Shown piece after piece: positions 34,374 through 41,143 of a stretch of 64,000 nucleotides of DNA. The stretch's first letter is position 1. The number at the start of each line of letters is the position of its first letter. Under the pieces are notes generated by a model, which was not told the origin of the DNA, searched no databases, and saw only the letters and a list, made by a program, of their open reading frames with translations. The DNA is from Clostridia bacterium (GTDB lineage: Bacteria; Bacillota; Clostridia; Christensenellales; Pumilibacteraceae), in the NCBI GenBank assembly GCA_022791915.1, contig JAAWAB010000003.1, positions 1 through 64,000 on the forward strand. Reading direction: 5' to 3'. The position numbers and the translations under genes are program-made.

Positions 34374-34415
34374 GGATTTTAAGTCCTGGGCGTCTGCCTG
34401 TTCCGCCACTCGGGC
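34374..34415 (-). pseudogene. Broken tRNA-Leu (UAA): 5' half only
   Basis: On the minus strand this reads as the 5' half of a tRNA-Leu: acceptor GCCCGAG, D arm, then the anticodon region GGACTTAAAATCC. After that point the sequence departs (GTTGCGTCTCACCCGC then TTTTTT), so variable arm, T arm and 3' acceptor strand are missing. It cannot make a tRNA. The break falls at the anticodon stem, a site used by several tyrosine integrases. GACGC and GCGTC flank the remnant core and could pair to form a terminator-like hairpin. Confidence 0.8.
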
Positions 34416-34417
34416 AA

Positions 34418-34470
34418 ATAAAAAAGCCCACACTTTTCACGGAGATTACCGTAGCTACATGGGGGCTTTT
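34418..34470 (-). terminator. Terminator of the tRNA-Val-Gly-Cys block
   Basis: On the minus strand AAAAGCCC (34470-34463) pairs with GGGCTTTT (34429-34422), enclosing a 30-odd base region with further pairing (ACGG/CCGT), followed by TTTTATTT. It begins right after the encoded CCA of tRNA-Cys and therefore ends the block before the Leu copies. Confidence 0.65.
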
Positions 34471-34543
34471 GGAGGCACCACCCGGATTTGAACCGGGGGT
34501 GAGGGCTTTGCAGGCCCCTGCCTTACCTCTTGGCTATGGTGCC
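34470..34543 (-). tRNA. tRNA-Cys (anticodon GCA)
   Basis: A 74-base tRNA. Acceptor GGCACCA pairs with TGGTGCC, the anticodon loop is CTGCAAA, the T arm is CCCGG/TTCAAAT/CCGGG, the discriminator is T, and CCA is encoded. It is the last gene of the three-tRNA block. Confidence 0.97.
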
Positions 34544-34584
34544 ACACTGTCAGTATATGCAGGATATACCAAAGCCGTGCATAA

Positions 34585-34659
34585 TGGAGCGGAAGACGAG
34601 ATTCGAACTCGCGACATTTGCCTTGGCAAGGCAACGCTCTACCACTGAGCCACTTCCGC
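34585..34659 (-). tRNA. tRNA-Gly (anticodon GCC)
   Basis: A 75-base tRNA. Acceptor GCGGAAG pairs with CTTCCGC, the anticodon stem is TTGCC/GGCAA with loop TTGCCAA, the T arm is GCGAG/TTCGAAT/CTCGT, and CCA is encoded. It is the middle gene of the block. Confidence 0.97.
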
Positions 34660-34665
34660 ATAAAT

Positions 34666-34741
34666 TGGTGGGAGTTACAGGGCTCGAACCTGTGACCCTC
34701 TGCTTGTAAGGCAGATGCTCTCCCAACTGAGCTAAACTCCC
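34666..34741 (-). tRNA. tRNA-Val (anticodon UAC)
   Basis: A 76-base tRNA. Acceptor GGGAGTT pairs with AACTCCC, the anticodon stem is TCTGC/GCAGA with loop CTTACAA, the T arm is ACAGG/TTCGAGC/CCTGT, and CCA is encoded. It is the first gene of the block, 20 bases downstream of the -10 box. Confidence 0.97.
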
Positions 34742-34760
34742 AAGTCCCACATGCCTATAT

Positions 34761-34789
34761 ACTATATCAAAGTTTTTAATAAAAAGCAA
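34761..34789 (-). promoter_or_regulatory. Promoter of the tRNA-Val-Gly-Cys block
   Basis: On the minus strand: TTGCTT (34789-34784), 17-base spacer, TATAGT (34766-34761), with AT-rich DNA upstream. It faces tRNA-Val, with the mature 5' end 20 bases downstream of the -10 box. Confidence 0.8.
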
Positions 34790-34904
34790 GGGATTTTACC
34801 TGCCTTTTCAAATTTTTTTCTCTTTCCGCCGACATTTATTTACAGATTTCTCACGCTTAAAAACGGCGACTATGCATAAAATATCAAAGAGGTTGATGTA
34901 GAAG

Positions 34905-35657
34905 ATGTTTCAATTCGGTTTTTCCATAGTAAAGTTGCATGCAAATTGGTATCGGACGATAGAGGACGTGTTCGCCATAAAAGTAAAAAAGGCGGGCGGT
35001 ATTTATGCGGACGTAGAAAAAGAGGATAGGATATACGTGTCGGCGGCATGCGAATCGCATAATAAAGTTGCCATGACGGAGGCAATCAAAGACTGTTTGA
35101 TTGACATGTACGCAACGGTAGTGAAATACGATTATCTGAAAAACAAAATCCGTTTGCCGCTCGACCGCAATTCGTACAATCTTCTTTTGCATACGTTGGT
35201 TGCATTCGACAGAGAAAACGAACGGGAAATCATTTCCGAAGCGTTACCGCTTACGGACGGCATTTCTCTGGACGGTATTTTCTATTTTCGCCTGTGCGAG
35301 TTGAAAACGCGTTGGGATGAAATCGCGCAACTAGCCACGGACAACGCGCAATATCTGATTGACGAAGATACGCTCAACGAGTTGATACGCTTTCTTATCA
35401 GCGCGGTAAACCCCAAAATCATGCGTTTGGACATTTGTCAGAAGGACAACAACTACAATGTGGTAGGACACTTACCCGAAAGCGAATTCGAATACAATAT
35501 CATCGGCACGGAACAACTTTTGTTGTATCTGATTGATATTGCGCCGCTGGAACTTCGTCTGAACGGTAATTTTACCGACAAGCGGTTATACGAAAGACTG
35601 ATACGTATATTCGACGCAAAACGCGGCGATAATTGCGAAGTAATCAAGCACAGATGA
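34905..35657 (+). CDS. ytxC: YtxC-like putative sporulation protein
   Basis: A 250-residue soluble protein. The C-terminal half matches the YtxC pattern: DGIFYFRLCELKTRWDEIA, then YLIDEDTLNELIRFLISAVN, then PKIMRLDI. YtxC is known as a sporulation-associated protein of Bacilli and Clostridia with unknown biochemical role. The N-terminal part is less conserved. No signal peptide or membrane helix is seen. The ATG at 34905 has only a weak site (GAGG about 14 bases before, or GTAGAAG nearer). It stands alone between the divergent tRNA block and the yajC promoter. Confidence 0.65.
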   Translation: MFQFGFSIVKLHANWYRTIEDVFAIKVKKAGGIYADVEKEDRIYVSAACESHNKVAMTEAIKDCLIDMYATVVKYDYLKNKIRLPLDRNSYNLLLHTLVAFDRENEREIISEALPLTDGISLDGIFYFRLCELKTRWDEIAQLATDNAQYLIDEDTLNELIRFLISAVNPKIMRLDICQKDNNYNVVGHLPESEFEYNIIGTEQLLLYLIDIAPLELRLNGNFTDKRLYERLIRIFDAKRGDNCEVIKHR

Positions 35658-35676
35658 AAATTGCACGTTAAAACGC

Positions 35677-35705
35677 TTGCAATTCTCGGGAAACTGTGAT
35701 ACGAT
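35677..35705 (+). promoter_or_regulatory. Promoter for yajC
   Basis: TTGCAA (35677-35682), 17-base spacer, TACGAT (35700-35705). The yajC ATG lies 39 bases downstream, with AGGAGAG between. The -10 box is not perfect. Confidence 0.6.
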
Positions 35706-35744
35706 AAATGTAATAATTTTCTAAAATAGGAGAGTCGAATTCGA

Positions 35745-36257
35745 ATGTACAATTTCCTGTTAGGCGCCATGGACACGCAAACCATTATTATGTTGGTTTT
35801 GCTTGCAATTATGGTTGTCGTGTTGATTGTTCTGCCCATGTTTACCAACAAACGCCGCAATAAGGCGATAAACGATTTGCACTCGTCTTTGCGCCCCGGC
35901 GACGTTATCAAAACGGTGGGCGGTATCGTTGGCACAATCGTAGAAATCAAAGAAATCAGCCCCGTTGACAAAGAAATGGTTGTGGAAACGGGCGTAGGCG
36001 ACAACAAGACCACCATGGTGTTTGACGTTCAAGCGGTGTATCAGGTTTTGAGCAAAACCGAAGAGCCCGCACCTACGGCGCCGTTCGGCGAACTGAAACC
36101 CGAAGAAGGGGAAGTTAAGGCGAACGAAACGGCAGAACCCGCATCCGAAGATGTTGCCGAAGAAAAATCGGAAGAAAAAACCACGGACGAAACGGCGGCA
36201 ACGCAAGAAGAAACGGAACCCGTGCCCGCGCCTAAAAAACCGCGCAACAAAAAGTAA
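35745..36257 (+). CDS. yajC: Preprotein translocase subunit YajC with long acidic tail
   Basis: A 170-residue single-pass membrane protein that associates with SecDF in protein export. The membrane helix is at about 12-32 (TIIMLVLLAIMVVVLIVLPM), followed by the YajC core: KAINDLHSSLRPGDVIKTVG, then GIVGTIVEI and the VFDVQAVYQV segment, ending near 105. The remaining 65 or so residues are low-complexity, rich in Glu, Ala, Pro and Thr, finishing with a basic cluster. YajC is usually about 90-115 residues, so this tail is an addition. ATG 35745 has AGGAGAG before it; ATG 35769 is also possible. A hairpin that may act as attenuator separates it from the next gene. secD and secF lie 2-5 kb downstream. 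Confidence 0.9.
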   Translation: MYNFLLGAMDTQTIIMLVLLAIMVVVLIVLPMFTNKRRNKAINDLHSSLRPGDVIKTVGGIVGTIVEIKEISPVDKEMVVETGVGDNKTTMVFDVQAVYQVLSKTEEPAPTAPFGELKPEEGEVKANETAEPASEDVAEEKSEEKTTDETAATQEETEPVPAPKKPRNKK

Positions 36258-36282
36258 AAGACAAGCAGTTATAAAAGAGTAA

Positions 36283-36324
36283 GCCTTCGCATAAGTATAA
36301 ATATCTGAATGCGGAGGTTTTTTC
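36283..36324 (+). promoter_or_regulatory. Hairpin that buries the ribosome-binding site of the next gene and resembles a terminator
   Basis: GCCTTCGCAT (36283-36292) pairs over all ten positions (two G-U) with ATGCGGAGGT (36309-36318). The right arm holds the Shine-Dalgarno GGAGG, and TTTTTTC follows before the ATG at 36325. The structure could end yajC transcription, hide the ribosome site, or both. Confidence 0.65.
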
Positions 36325-36702
36325 ATGGAAAGCGAAACAAAAAAGAGCTCGGCGATTTTCGAAGTGCTCAAAGCGTTGATTATAGCGGTGATTCTCTCGT
36401 TGGTGCTCGTCTTGCTTGCCGCGCTTGTGGTTAAGCTGTTCAACATCGGCGACGGAGTGATTCCCATTATCAATCAGGTCATCAAGGGCGTCAGTATTCT
36501 CGTAAGTTGTCTTATTGCCGTAAAACACACGAACGGCTGGCTTAAAGGCATTATCGTGGGCATACTGTATATTGCACTCTCGTTCGTAATATTCTCGTTG
36601 CTCGACGGAAAATTTTCTTTCGGTCTGAATATTCTCAATGACGTTGCGCTCGGCAGTATCACGGGATTATTAAGCGGAATTCTGGCAGGATTCAAGAAAT
36701 AA
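36325..36702 (+). CDS. TIGR04086-family membrane protein
   Basis: A 125-residue integral membrane protein with four hydrophobic helices (about 13-36, 45-63, 70-88 and 97-122) and a short basic end. The small size, the glycine-rich helices and its place between yajC and the SCIFF gene identify it as the TIGR04086 family of Clostridia. Function is unknown. Its ribosome site lies within a hairpin (36283-36318), so translation is probably regulated. Confidence 0.8.
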   Translation: MESETKKSSAIFEVLKALIIAVILSLVLVLLAALVVKLFNIGDGVIPIINQVIKGVSILVSCLIAVKHTNGWLKGIIVGILYIALSFVIFSLLDGKFSFGLNILNDVALGSITGLLSGILAGFKK

Positions 36703-36734
36703 ACGGCGGCTTTGGAAAAAGCGGCGCAAAACAC

Positions 36735-36763
36735 TTGCTTTTCTTTGCTTTATTTTGTATAAT
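36735..36763 (+). promoter_or_regulatory. Promoter for scfA
   Basis: TTGCTT (36735-36740), 17-base spacer, TATAAT (36758-36763). The scfA start is 33 bases downstream, with CGGAGG before its ATG. Confidence 0.8.
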
Positions 36764-36795
36764 TTATGCGTAAGAATCACTCGGAGGTTTTGAAA

Positions 36796-36963
36796 ATGAA
36801 GCACATAAAAGTAGTTGCCGAAAAAACGGTGGAATGCGGCGCGGGAACGGGTTGCGGCGAATGCCAGGCAAGTTGCCAATCCGCTTGCAAAACGAGTTGC
36901 ACGGTGGGAAATCAGTCCTGCGAACGGAAAATCGAAAGAATACGCAAAGAGGATAACAGATAA
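36796..36963 (+). CDS. scfA: SCIFF ribosomal peptide precursor
   Basis: A 55-residue precursor peptide. The core GCGECQASCQSACKTSC then NQSC is the almost invariant SCIFF (six cysteines in forty-five) pattern found in nearly all Clostridia. The radical SAM maturase installs thioether links at the cysteines; the role of the mature peptide is not established. Here a seventh cysteine precedes the core (VEC, residue 14), and about 13 charged residues follow the last cysteine, so the peptide is longer than the usual 45 or so. ATG 36796 follows CGGAGG. The maturase gene starts 35 bases downstream and a dedicated promoter lies upstream. Confidence 0.95.
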   Translation: MKHIKVVAEKTVECGAGTGCGECQASCQSACKTSCTVGNQSCERKIERIRKEDNR

Positions 36964-36998
36964 CCGTATTTTTTCGGTTTCGTTACGTAATACATAGG

Positions 36999-38345
36999 AT
37001 GGTTCATACCTTTACTTGCTTGGGGCAGAATTTTCTGCTCGACGTCGAAAGCGGTACGCTTTGCCGCATAGACGACAAGATGAAACAATTTATTCGATCG
37101 ATAAGCTCTCCCGACGGTAATTTCGACGCAGGAGAGTTTTCGCGTTTGAAGAAACTTTATCCCGAAGAAGGGGAAGAAACGGAAGAACTGATAAACAAGA
37201 AACTTCTGTTTTCTCCCATGCCGCAATACACGCCGCCCAAACCGGACGGCACAATTAAATCGATGTGTCTGAATATTTGCCATAACTGCAACCTCGCATG
37301 CGCCTATTGCTTTGCCGACGAGGGGAAATATTCGGGACAACGGGCGAGCATGTCGGCAGAAACGGCTTGCAAGGCGCTCGATTTTTTGGTGGAAAAAAGC
37401 GGAACCCGACGCAATCTCGAAGTGGATTTCTTCGGCGGAGAGCCGCTGATGAATACCGAAGTGATTTATGCGGCGGTAGCACACGGCAGAGAACTGGAAA
37501 AAAAGCATGATAAAAAATTCCGATTTACCGTTACTACCAACGCCCTCACGCTCACCGACGAAGTTGCCGATTTTTTCAATCGGGAAATGTATAATGTAGT
37601 TATCAGTATAGACGGGCGAAAAAGCGTCCATAATCAAGTACGTAAGACGCAGAACGGCAAAGATTCTTTTGACGTTGTTCTGAAAAACGCGCTCGCGTTC
37701 CGCAAAAAGCGGGGAGAAGGGCAATACTTCGTGCGCGGCACGTTTACGGCGAACAACAAGGATTTTGCCGCCGACGCGCTCGCGCTTGTGGACTACGGTT
37801 TCGATAAAATTTCACTGGAACCCGTGGTGTTGCCCGAATCGCACCCGCTCGCCTTGAAAGAAAACGACTTGCCCGTTTTGTTCGAGCAATACGAAAAACT
37901 CGCCGCAGAATACGTACAACGCAGGAAGAATCCGGATACATGGTTCAGTTTCTTTCATTTCGTGGTGGACCTTCACAATGCGCCTTGCCTGAACAAACGT
38001 TACACGAGTTGCGGCGCAGGCACCGAATATGTGGCGGTTACGCCTACGGGCGATTTGTATCCGTGCCACCAGTTTGTGGGAAATACCTGTTTCGGAATGG
38101 GGAATATTGCCGATACAAACGTGAACGAATCCATTTACGAAACGTTCTGTCGCAACAATCTGGCGTATAAACCCACTTGTTTGGGGTGCTGGGCAAAATA
38201 CCATTGCAGCGGCGGTTGCGCGGCAAATGCCGTCAACTTCAACGGACAAATATCGTCGCCTTATCAAACGGCATGCGCATTGATGCGCAAACGTTTGGAA
38301 TGTGCTCTGGCGATTTATTGCATGGAGAACGAAACAGAGCAATAA
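36999..38345 (+). CDS. scfB: SCIFF radical SAM maturase
   Basis: A 448-residue radical SAM/SPASM enzyme that forms Cys thioether bonds in the SCIFF peptide. The N-terminal 75 residues fit the peptide-recognition region. The SAM-binding cluster motif is CHNCNLACAYC at about 91-101 with the wider CxxxCxxC spacing. SPASM cysteines follow: CGAGTEYVAVTPTGDLYPC at about 330-348, then CLGCWAKYHCSGGCAANA near 390-407. The gene directly follows scfA, and its start at 36999 is the first ATG after it. Length and order agree with the family. It is cytoplasmic and oxygen-sensitive, in line with an anaerobic host. Confidence 0.95.
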   Translation: MVHTFTCLGQNFLLDVESGTLCRIDDKMKQFIRSISSPDGNFDAGEFSRLKKLYPEEGEETEELINKKLLFSPMPQYTPPKPDGTIKSMCLNICHNCNLACAYCFADEGKYSGQRASMSAETACKALDFLVEKSGTRRNLEVDFFGGEPLMNTEVIYAAVAHGRELEKKHDKKFRFTVTTNALTLTDEVADFFNREMYNVVISIDGRKSVHNQVRKTQNGKDSFDVVLKNALAFRKKRGEGQYFVRGTFTANNKDFAADALALVDYGFDKISLEPVVLPESHPLALKENDLPVLFEQYEKLAAEYVQRRKNPDTWFSFFHFVVDLHNAPCLNKRYTSCGAGTEYVAVTPTGDLYPCHQFVGNTCFGMGNIADTNVNESIYETFCRNNLAYKPTCLGCWAKYHCSGGCAANAVNFNGQISSPYQTACALMRKRLECALAIYCMENETEQ

Positions 38346-38374
38346 TCTTTTTTACAATTACCGCATTGATTCGT

Positions 38375-38404
38375 TTGACTATTCCTTCCATTTTATTATA
38401 TAAT
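38375..38404 (+). promoter_or_regulatory. Promoter for secDF
   Basis: TTGACT (38375-38380), 18-base spacer, TATAAT (38399-38404). The secD start is 28 bases downstream, with GGAGG before its ATG. Confidence 0.8.
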
Positions 38405-38431
38405 ATTGGCATTGTATGCAGGAGGCTCTCA

Positions 38432-39811
38432 ATGAAGAAAAAATCGTCAATCATAAAAATATCTATAATTGGCGTTATCACGATTATCGGCTTAATCCTG
38501 TCTTTTTGCACGTTTCATATCGGACTTACCACGTTCAAATCGTTTTCAAGCGCAATCAAATTGGGTCTTGACTTAAAAGGCGGCGTATATGCCGTTTACG
38601 AAATGGACAGCGCGGAAGATACGACCAATCTTTCTTCCCGTATGGCGGGCACAAGAACACGTTTGGAAAATTTGCTCACCAAAAAAGGTTACACCGAAGC
38701 TACCGTTGTTCGCGAAGGCACAACCCGTTTGCGTGTGGAAGTTCCCGACGTGGACGACCCCGGCAACATTTTCGACATCATCGGTAAGCCTGCGGAATTG
38801 AAATTCGTGCTCAACAAGGCGGACGGTACAACCGAAGAAGTGCTTACGGGCAAAAACGTTCTGTCGGCAGAAGCAACATATGACGCGCAGAATAACAACG
38901 GCTATGTGGTAATGCTGTCGCTCGACAATGCGGGCACCGAAGCATTCTCCAAAGCAACGAGCGAAAATATAGGGCAGACTATGTCCATTATTTCCACGGT
39001 AGACGGAGATGAAACAGTCATTTCTTCGCCTAAAATCGAAGTGGCAATCACCAACGGACAAGCCATTATAAACGGAATGGAAGACCTTACGGCGGCGCAG
39101 AACCTTGCCGACCAGATTACGTCGGGTCAGTTTGAAGTAAAACTGTCGTTGCTCGAAAGCAGTACCGTATCGCCTACGCTCGGCGAAAAAGCGCTTTTGT
39201 ACGGCGTGATTGCGGGCATTGTCGGTTTGGTTCTCGTGATGGCGTTTCTGATTTGGCGATACCGCATGTTAGGCGTTGTGGCGTCTATGGCATTATTGCT
39301 TTATGCGGCACTGATGTTGTTGTTCCTTGCTATATTACCGTGGGTACAGCTCACGTTACCGGGTATTGCGGGTATTATTTTGAGTATCGGTATGGCGGTA
39401 GACGCAAACGTAATTATTTACGAGCGTATCAAAGACGAATACCGTAACGGAAAATCAATGCTTGCCGCATCGCACGCAGGCTTTAAGAAGGCAACAAAAG
39501 CCATTATCGACAGTAACGTCACTACGATAATCGCAGGTGTGGTTCTGTGGATTTTCGGCACGGGTTCCATTCGCGGATTTGCGCTTACGCTTTTGGTCGG
39601 TATTCTGTTGTCGCTGTTTTCGGCAATGTTTATCACCCGTAAGTTGGTTAAATATTTCATGACGCTTTTGCCCGAAAGTCCCAAAGCGTTCTCGCTTGTA
39701 CGCGGCAAAGATTACGAACAGAAAGCGGAAGAACTTGCCGATTCCCAAACGGAAATGCCGATTGAAACCGTAGAAGTGCCGCAAGGGGAGGTCGCGCATG
39801 AAAATATCTAA
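38432..39811 (+). CDS. secD: Protein translocase subunit SecD
   Basis: A 459-residue membrane protein that, with SecF, uses the proton motive force to pull exported proteins out of the SecYEG channel. The first helix is at about 10-30, followed by the SecD signature LGLDLKGGVYAVYE (about 48-61). A long extracytoplasmic part follows, then five helices at the C-terminal end with the DxNVIIYERIK motif (AVDANVIIYERIKDEYR, about 322-338). ATG 38432 has GGAGG before it, fits the family start and is preferred over a longer frame that would extend into scfB. secF overlaps its end by 14 bases, indicating coupled translation. Confidence 0.95.
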   Translation: MKKKSSIIKISIIGVITIIGLILSFCTFHIGLTTFKSFSSAIKLGLDLKGGVYAVYEMDSAEDTTNLSSRMAGTRTRLENLLTKKGYTEATVVREGTTRLRVEVPDVDDPGNIFDIIGKPAELKFVLNKADGTTEEVLTGKNVLSAEATYDAQNNNGYVVMLSLDNAGTEAFSKATSENIGQTMSIISTVDGDETVISSPKIEVAITNGQAIINGMEDLTAAQNLADQITSGQFEVKLSLLESSTVSPTLGEKALLYGVIAGIVGLVLVMAFLIWRYRMLGVVASMALLLYAALMLLFLAILPWVQLTLPGIAGIILSIGMAVDANVIIYERIKDEYRNGKSMLAASHAGFKKATKAIIDSNVTTIIAGVVLWIFGTGSIRGFALTLLVGILLSLFSAMFITRKLVKYFMTLLPESPKAFSLVRGKDYEQKAEELADSQTEMPIETVEVPQGEVAHENI

Positions 39812-41075
39812 TCTCATGAATAAAGATTTCAAGCTGGTGGAGAAAAAGAAAATATGGTATTTAATCCCCGCTTGTATCGTTGCCGCGGCGATTGTGGCTA
39901 TGATTATTTTCGGTTGCGTTACCGGTTCTCCGCTTAATCTCGGTATGGATTTTACGGGTGGTTACACCGTTAACGTAAAATTATCCACCAAGCTGACTGC
40001 CGCAACATATAACTCGTACAAAGACGAAATTGTCGAAGTGATAGAAAATCTCACCGACGAAAACGGAAAACCGTACGGAATCAAGGTGTCGGCTGTGCAA
40101 AGCCAAGGCTCGAACGAAGACGCGTCTATCTACGTTAAGTATAAAGCGGTTGCGTCCGACGAAGTAATGGAAGACATCAATACCGCCGTACAAGAAGCGT
40201 TACAAGACAAGATATTCAAAATCGTTCCCGTTATTACTTCGGAGAACGGCACAAACTATCAGGTGGACTATGTGAATTTCCCGTTGGTAAACAGCACATA
40301 TGAAGCCAAAGTAAAAGAGATACAGGCGCTTGCTACGGCAAACGGAATTACGGCAAACGGCTTTTCGTTGGATGATACGGGAAAAATCGTTACATTCGAC
40401 GTCAGCGCCGCAAACGAAACGTTTGGTACCGCTCTTGCGGAAACCGTAACCATCAGCGATAAATATTCGGGACAAGCGCAAAAAGGCGATATCATCAGTG
40501 CAACCGTGAGCGGAGAATTGCTCACCAATGCTTTGCTTGCCATTTGTCTTTCCATTGTGCTGATGCTTGTTTACATTGCGTTCCGTTTTGAAGTTTCGAG
40601 TGGCGTATCGGCAATCGTTGCATTACTTCACGATATTTTCATCATGTTTTCGTTTATGGCAATCTTCCATATCGAAATCAACAGCACATTCATTGCCGCA
40701 TTGATTACGATTCTCGGATATTCCATCAATAACACGATTATCGTATTCGACCGAATACGCGAGAATGTGAAGTCCCTGTATTACAAAAACAGCACCGCCA
40801 CGTTTATTGCAAATCAGTCTATTAAAGAGACGTTGGTGCGCTCGCTCAATACGTCGATTACCACCCTTATCACCATTGCCATGGTTGCAATCATCGGTGT
40901 GCCGTCTATTCGCGTATTTGCGTTACCTATCATCGTCGGCTTGCTTGCGGGTACGTTCTCGTCTATCTTCATTTCGCCGTCTGTTTGGGCACTTTGGAAA
41001 GACCGCAAGAAAAAATCGCCCCGTCCCGACCATCATGAGAAAAAGGTAAAAGAAGGGAAGGCGGCAGTTGCCTAA
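39798..41075 (+). CDS. secF: Protein translocase subunit SecF, long form
   Basis: A 425-residue partner of SecD. The first helix lies at about 20-42, with the signature LGMDFTGGYTVNV (about 51-63). The C-terminal helices contain the SecF motif INNTIIVFDRIREN (about 312-325) and the conserved SLNTSITTL (about 351-359). SecF is usually about 290-320 residues. The extra length is in the extracytoplasmic domain between the first and second helices, which here spans roughly residues 60-235. The basic C-terminal tail is cytoplasmic. The start overlaps secD; a terminator follows the stop. Confidence 0.94.
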   Translation: MKISNLMNKDFKLVEKKKIWYLIPACIVAAAIVAMIIFGCVTGSPLNLGMDFTGGYTVNVKLSTKLTAATYNSYKDEIVEVIENLTDENGKPYGIKVSAVQSQGSNEDASIYVKYKAVASDEVMEDINTAVQEALQDKIFKIVPVITSENGTNYQVDYVNFPLVNSTYEAKVKEIQALATANGITANGFSLDDTGKIVTFDVSAANETFGTALAETVTISDKYSGQAQKGDIISATVSGELLTNALLAICLSIVLMLVYIAFRFEVSSGVSAIVALLHDIFIMFSFMAIFHIEINSTFIAALITILGYSINNTIIVFDRIRENVKSLYYKNSTATFIANQSIKETLVRSLNTSITTLITIAMVAIIGVPSIRVFALPIIVGLLAGTFSSIFISPSVWALWKDRKKKSPRPDHHEKKVKEGKAAVA

Positions 41076-41096
41076 ATCATTTTGTAAATCATCGAA

Positions 41097-41129
41097 AAAT
41101 AAGCCTTCAACCTCGGAAGGCTTATTTTT
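41097..41129 (+). terminator. Intrinsic terminator after secF
   Basis: Stem AAATAAGCCTTC / GAAGGCTTATTT with a 7-base loop, continuing into a run of T. It separates the secDF unit from recJ. Confidence 0.85.
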
Positions 41130-41143
41130 ATAAGGATAACCGA

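Noticed and set aside
34210..34440. A minus-strand frame containing a CPSGGTGRRPGLKIRC-like product
   Set aside because: This product is the typical false translation of a tRNA-Leu sequence; here it comes from the broken tRNA-Leu copy.
38177..38431. An N-terminal extension of secD into scfB
   Set aside because: The extension overlaps the SPASM region of scfB in another frame and crosses a clear promoter at 38375-38404; ATG 38432 has GGAGG and matches the family start.
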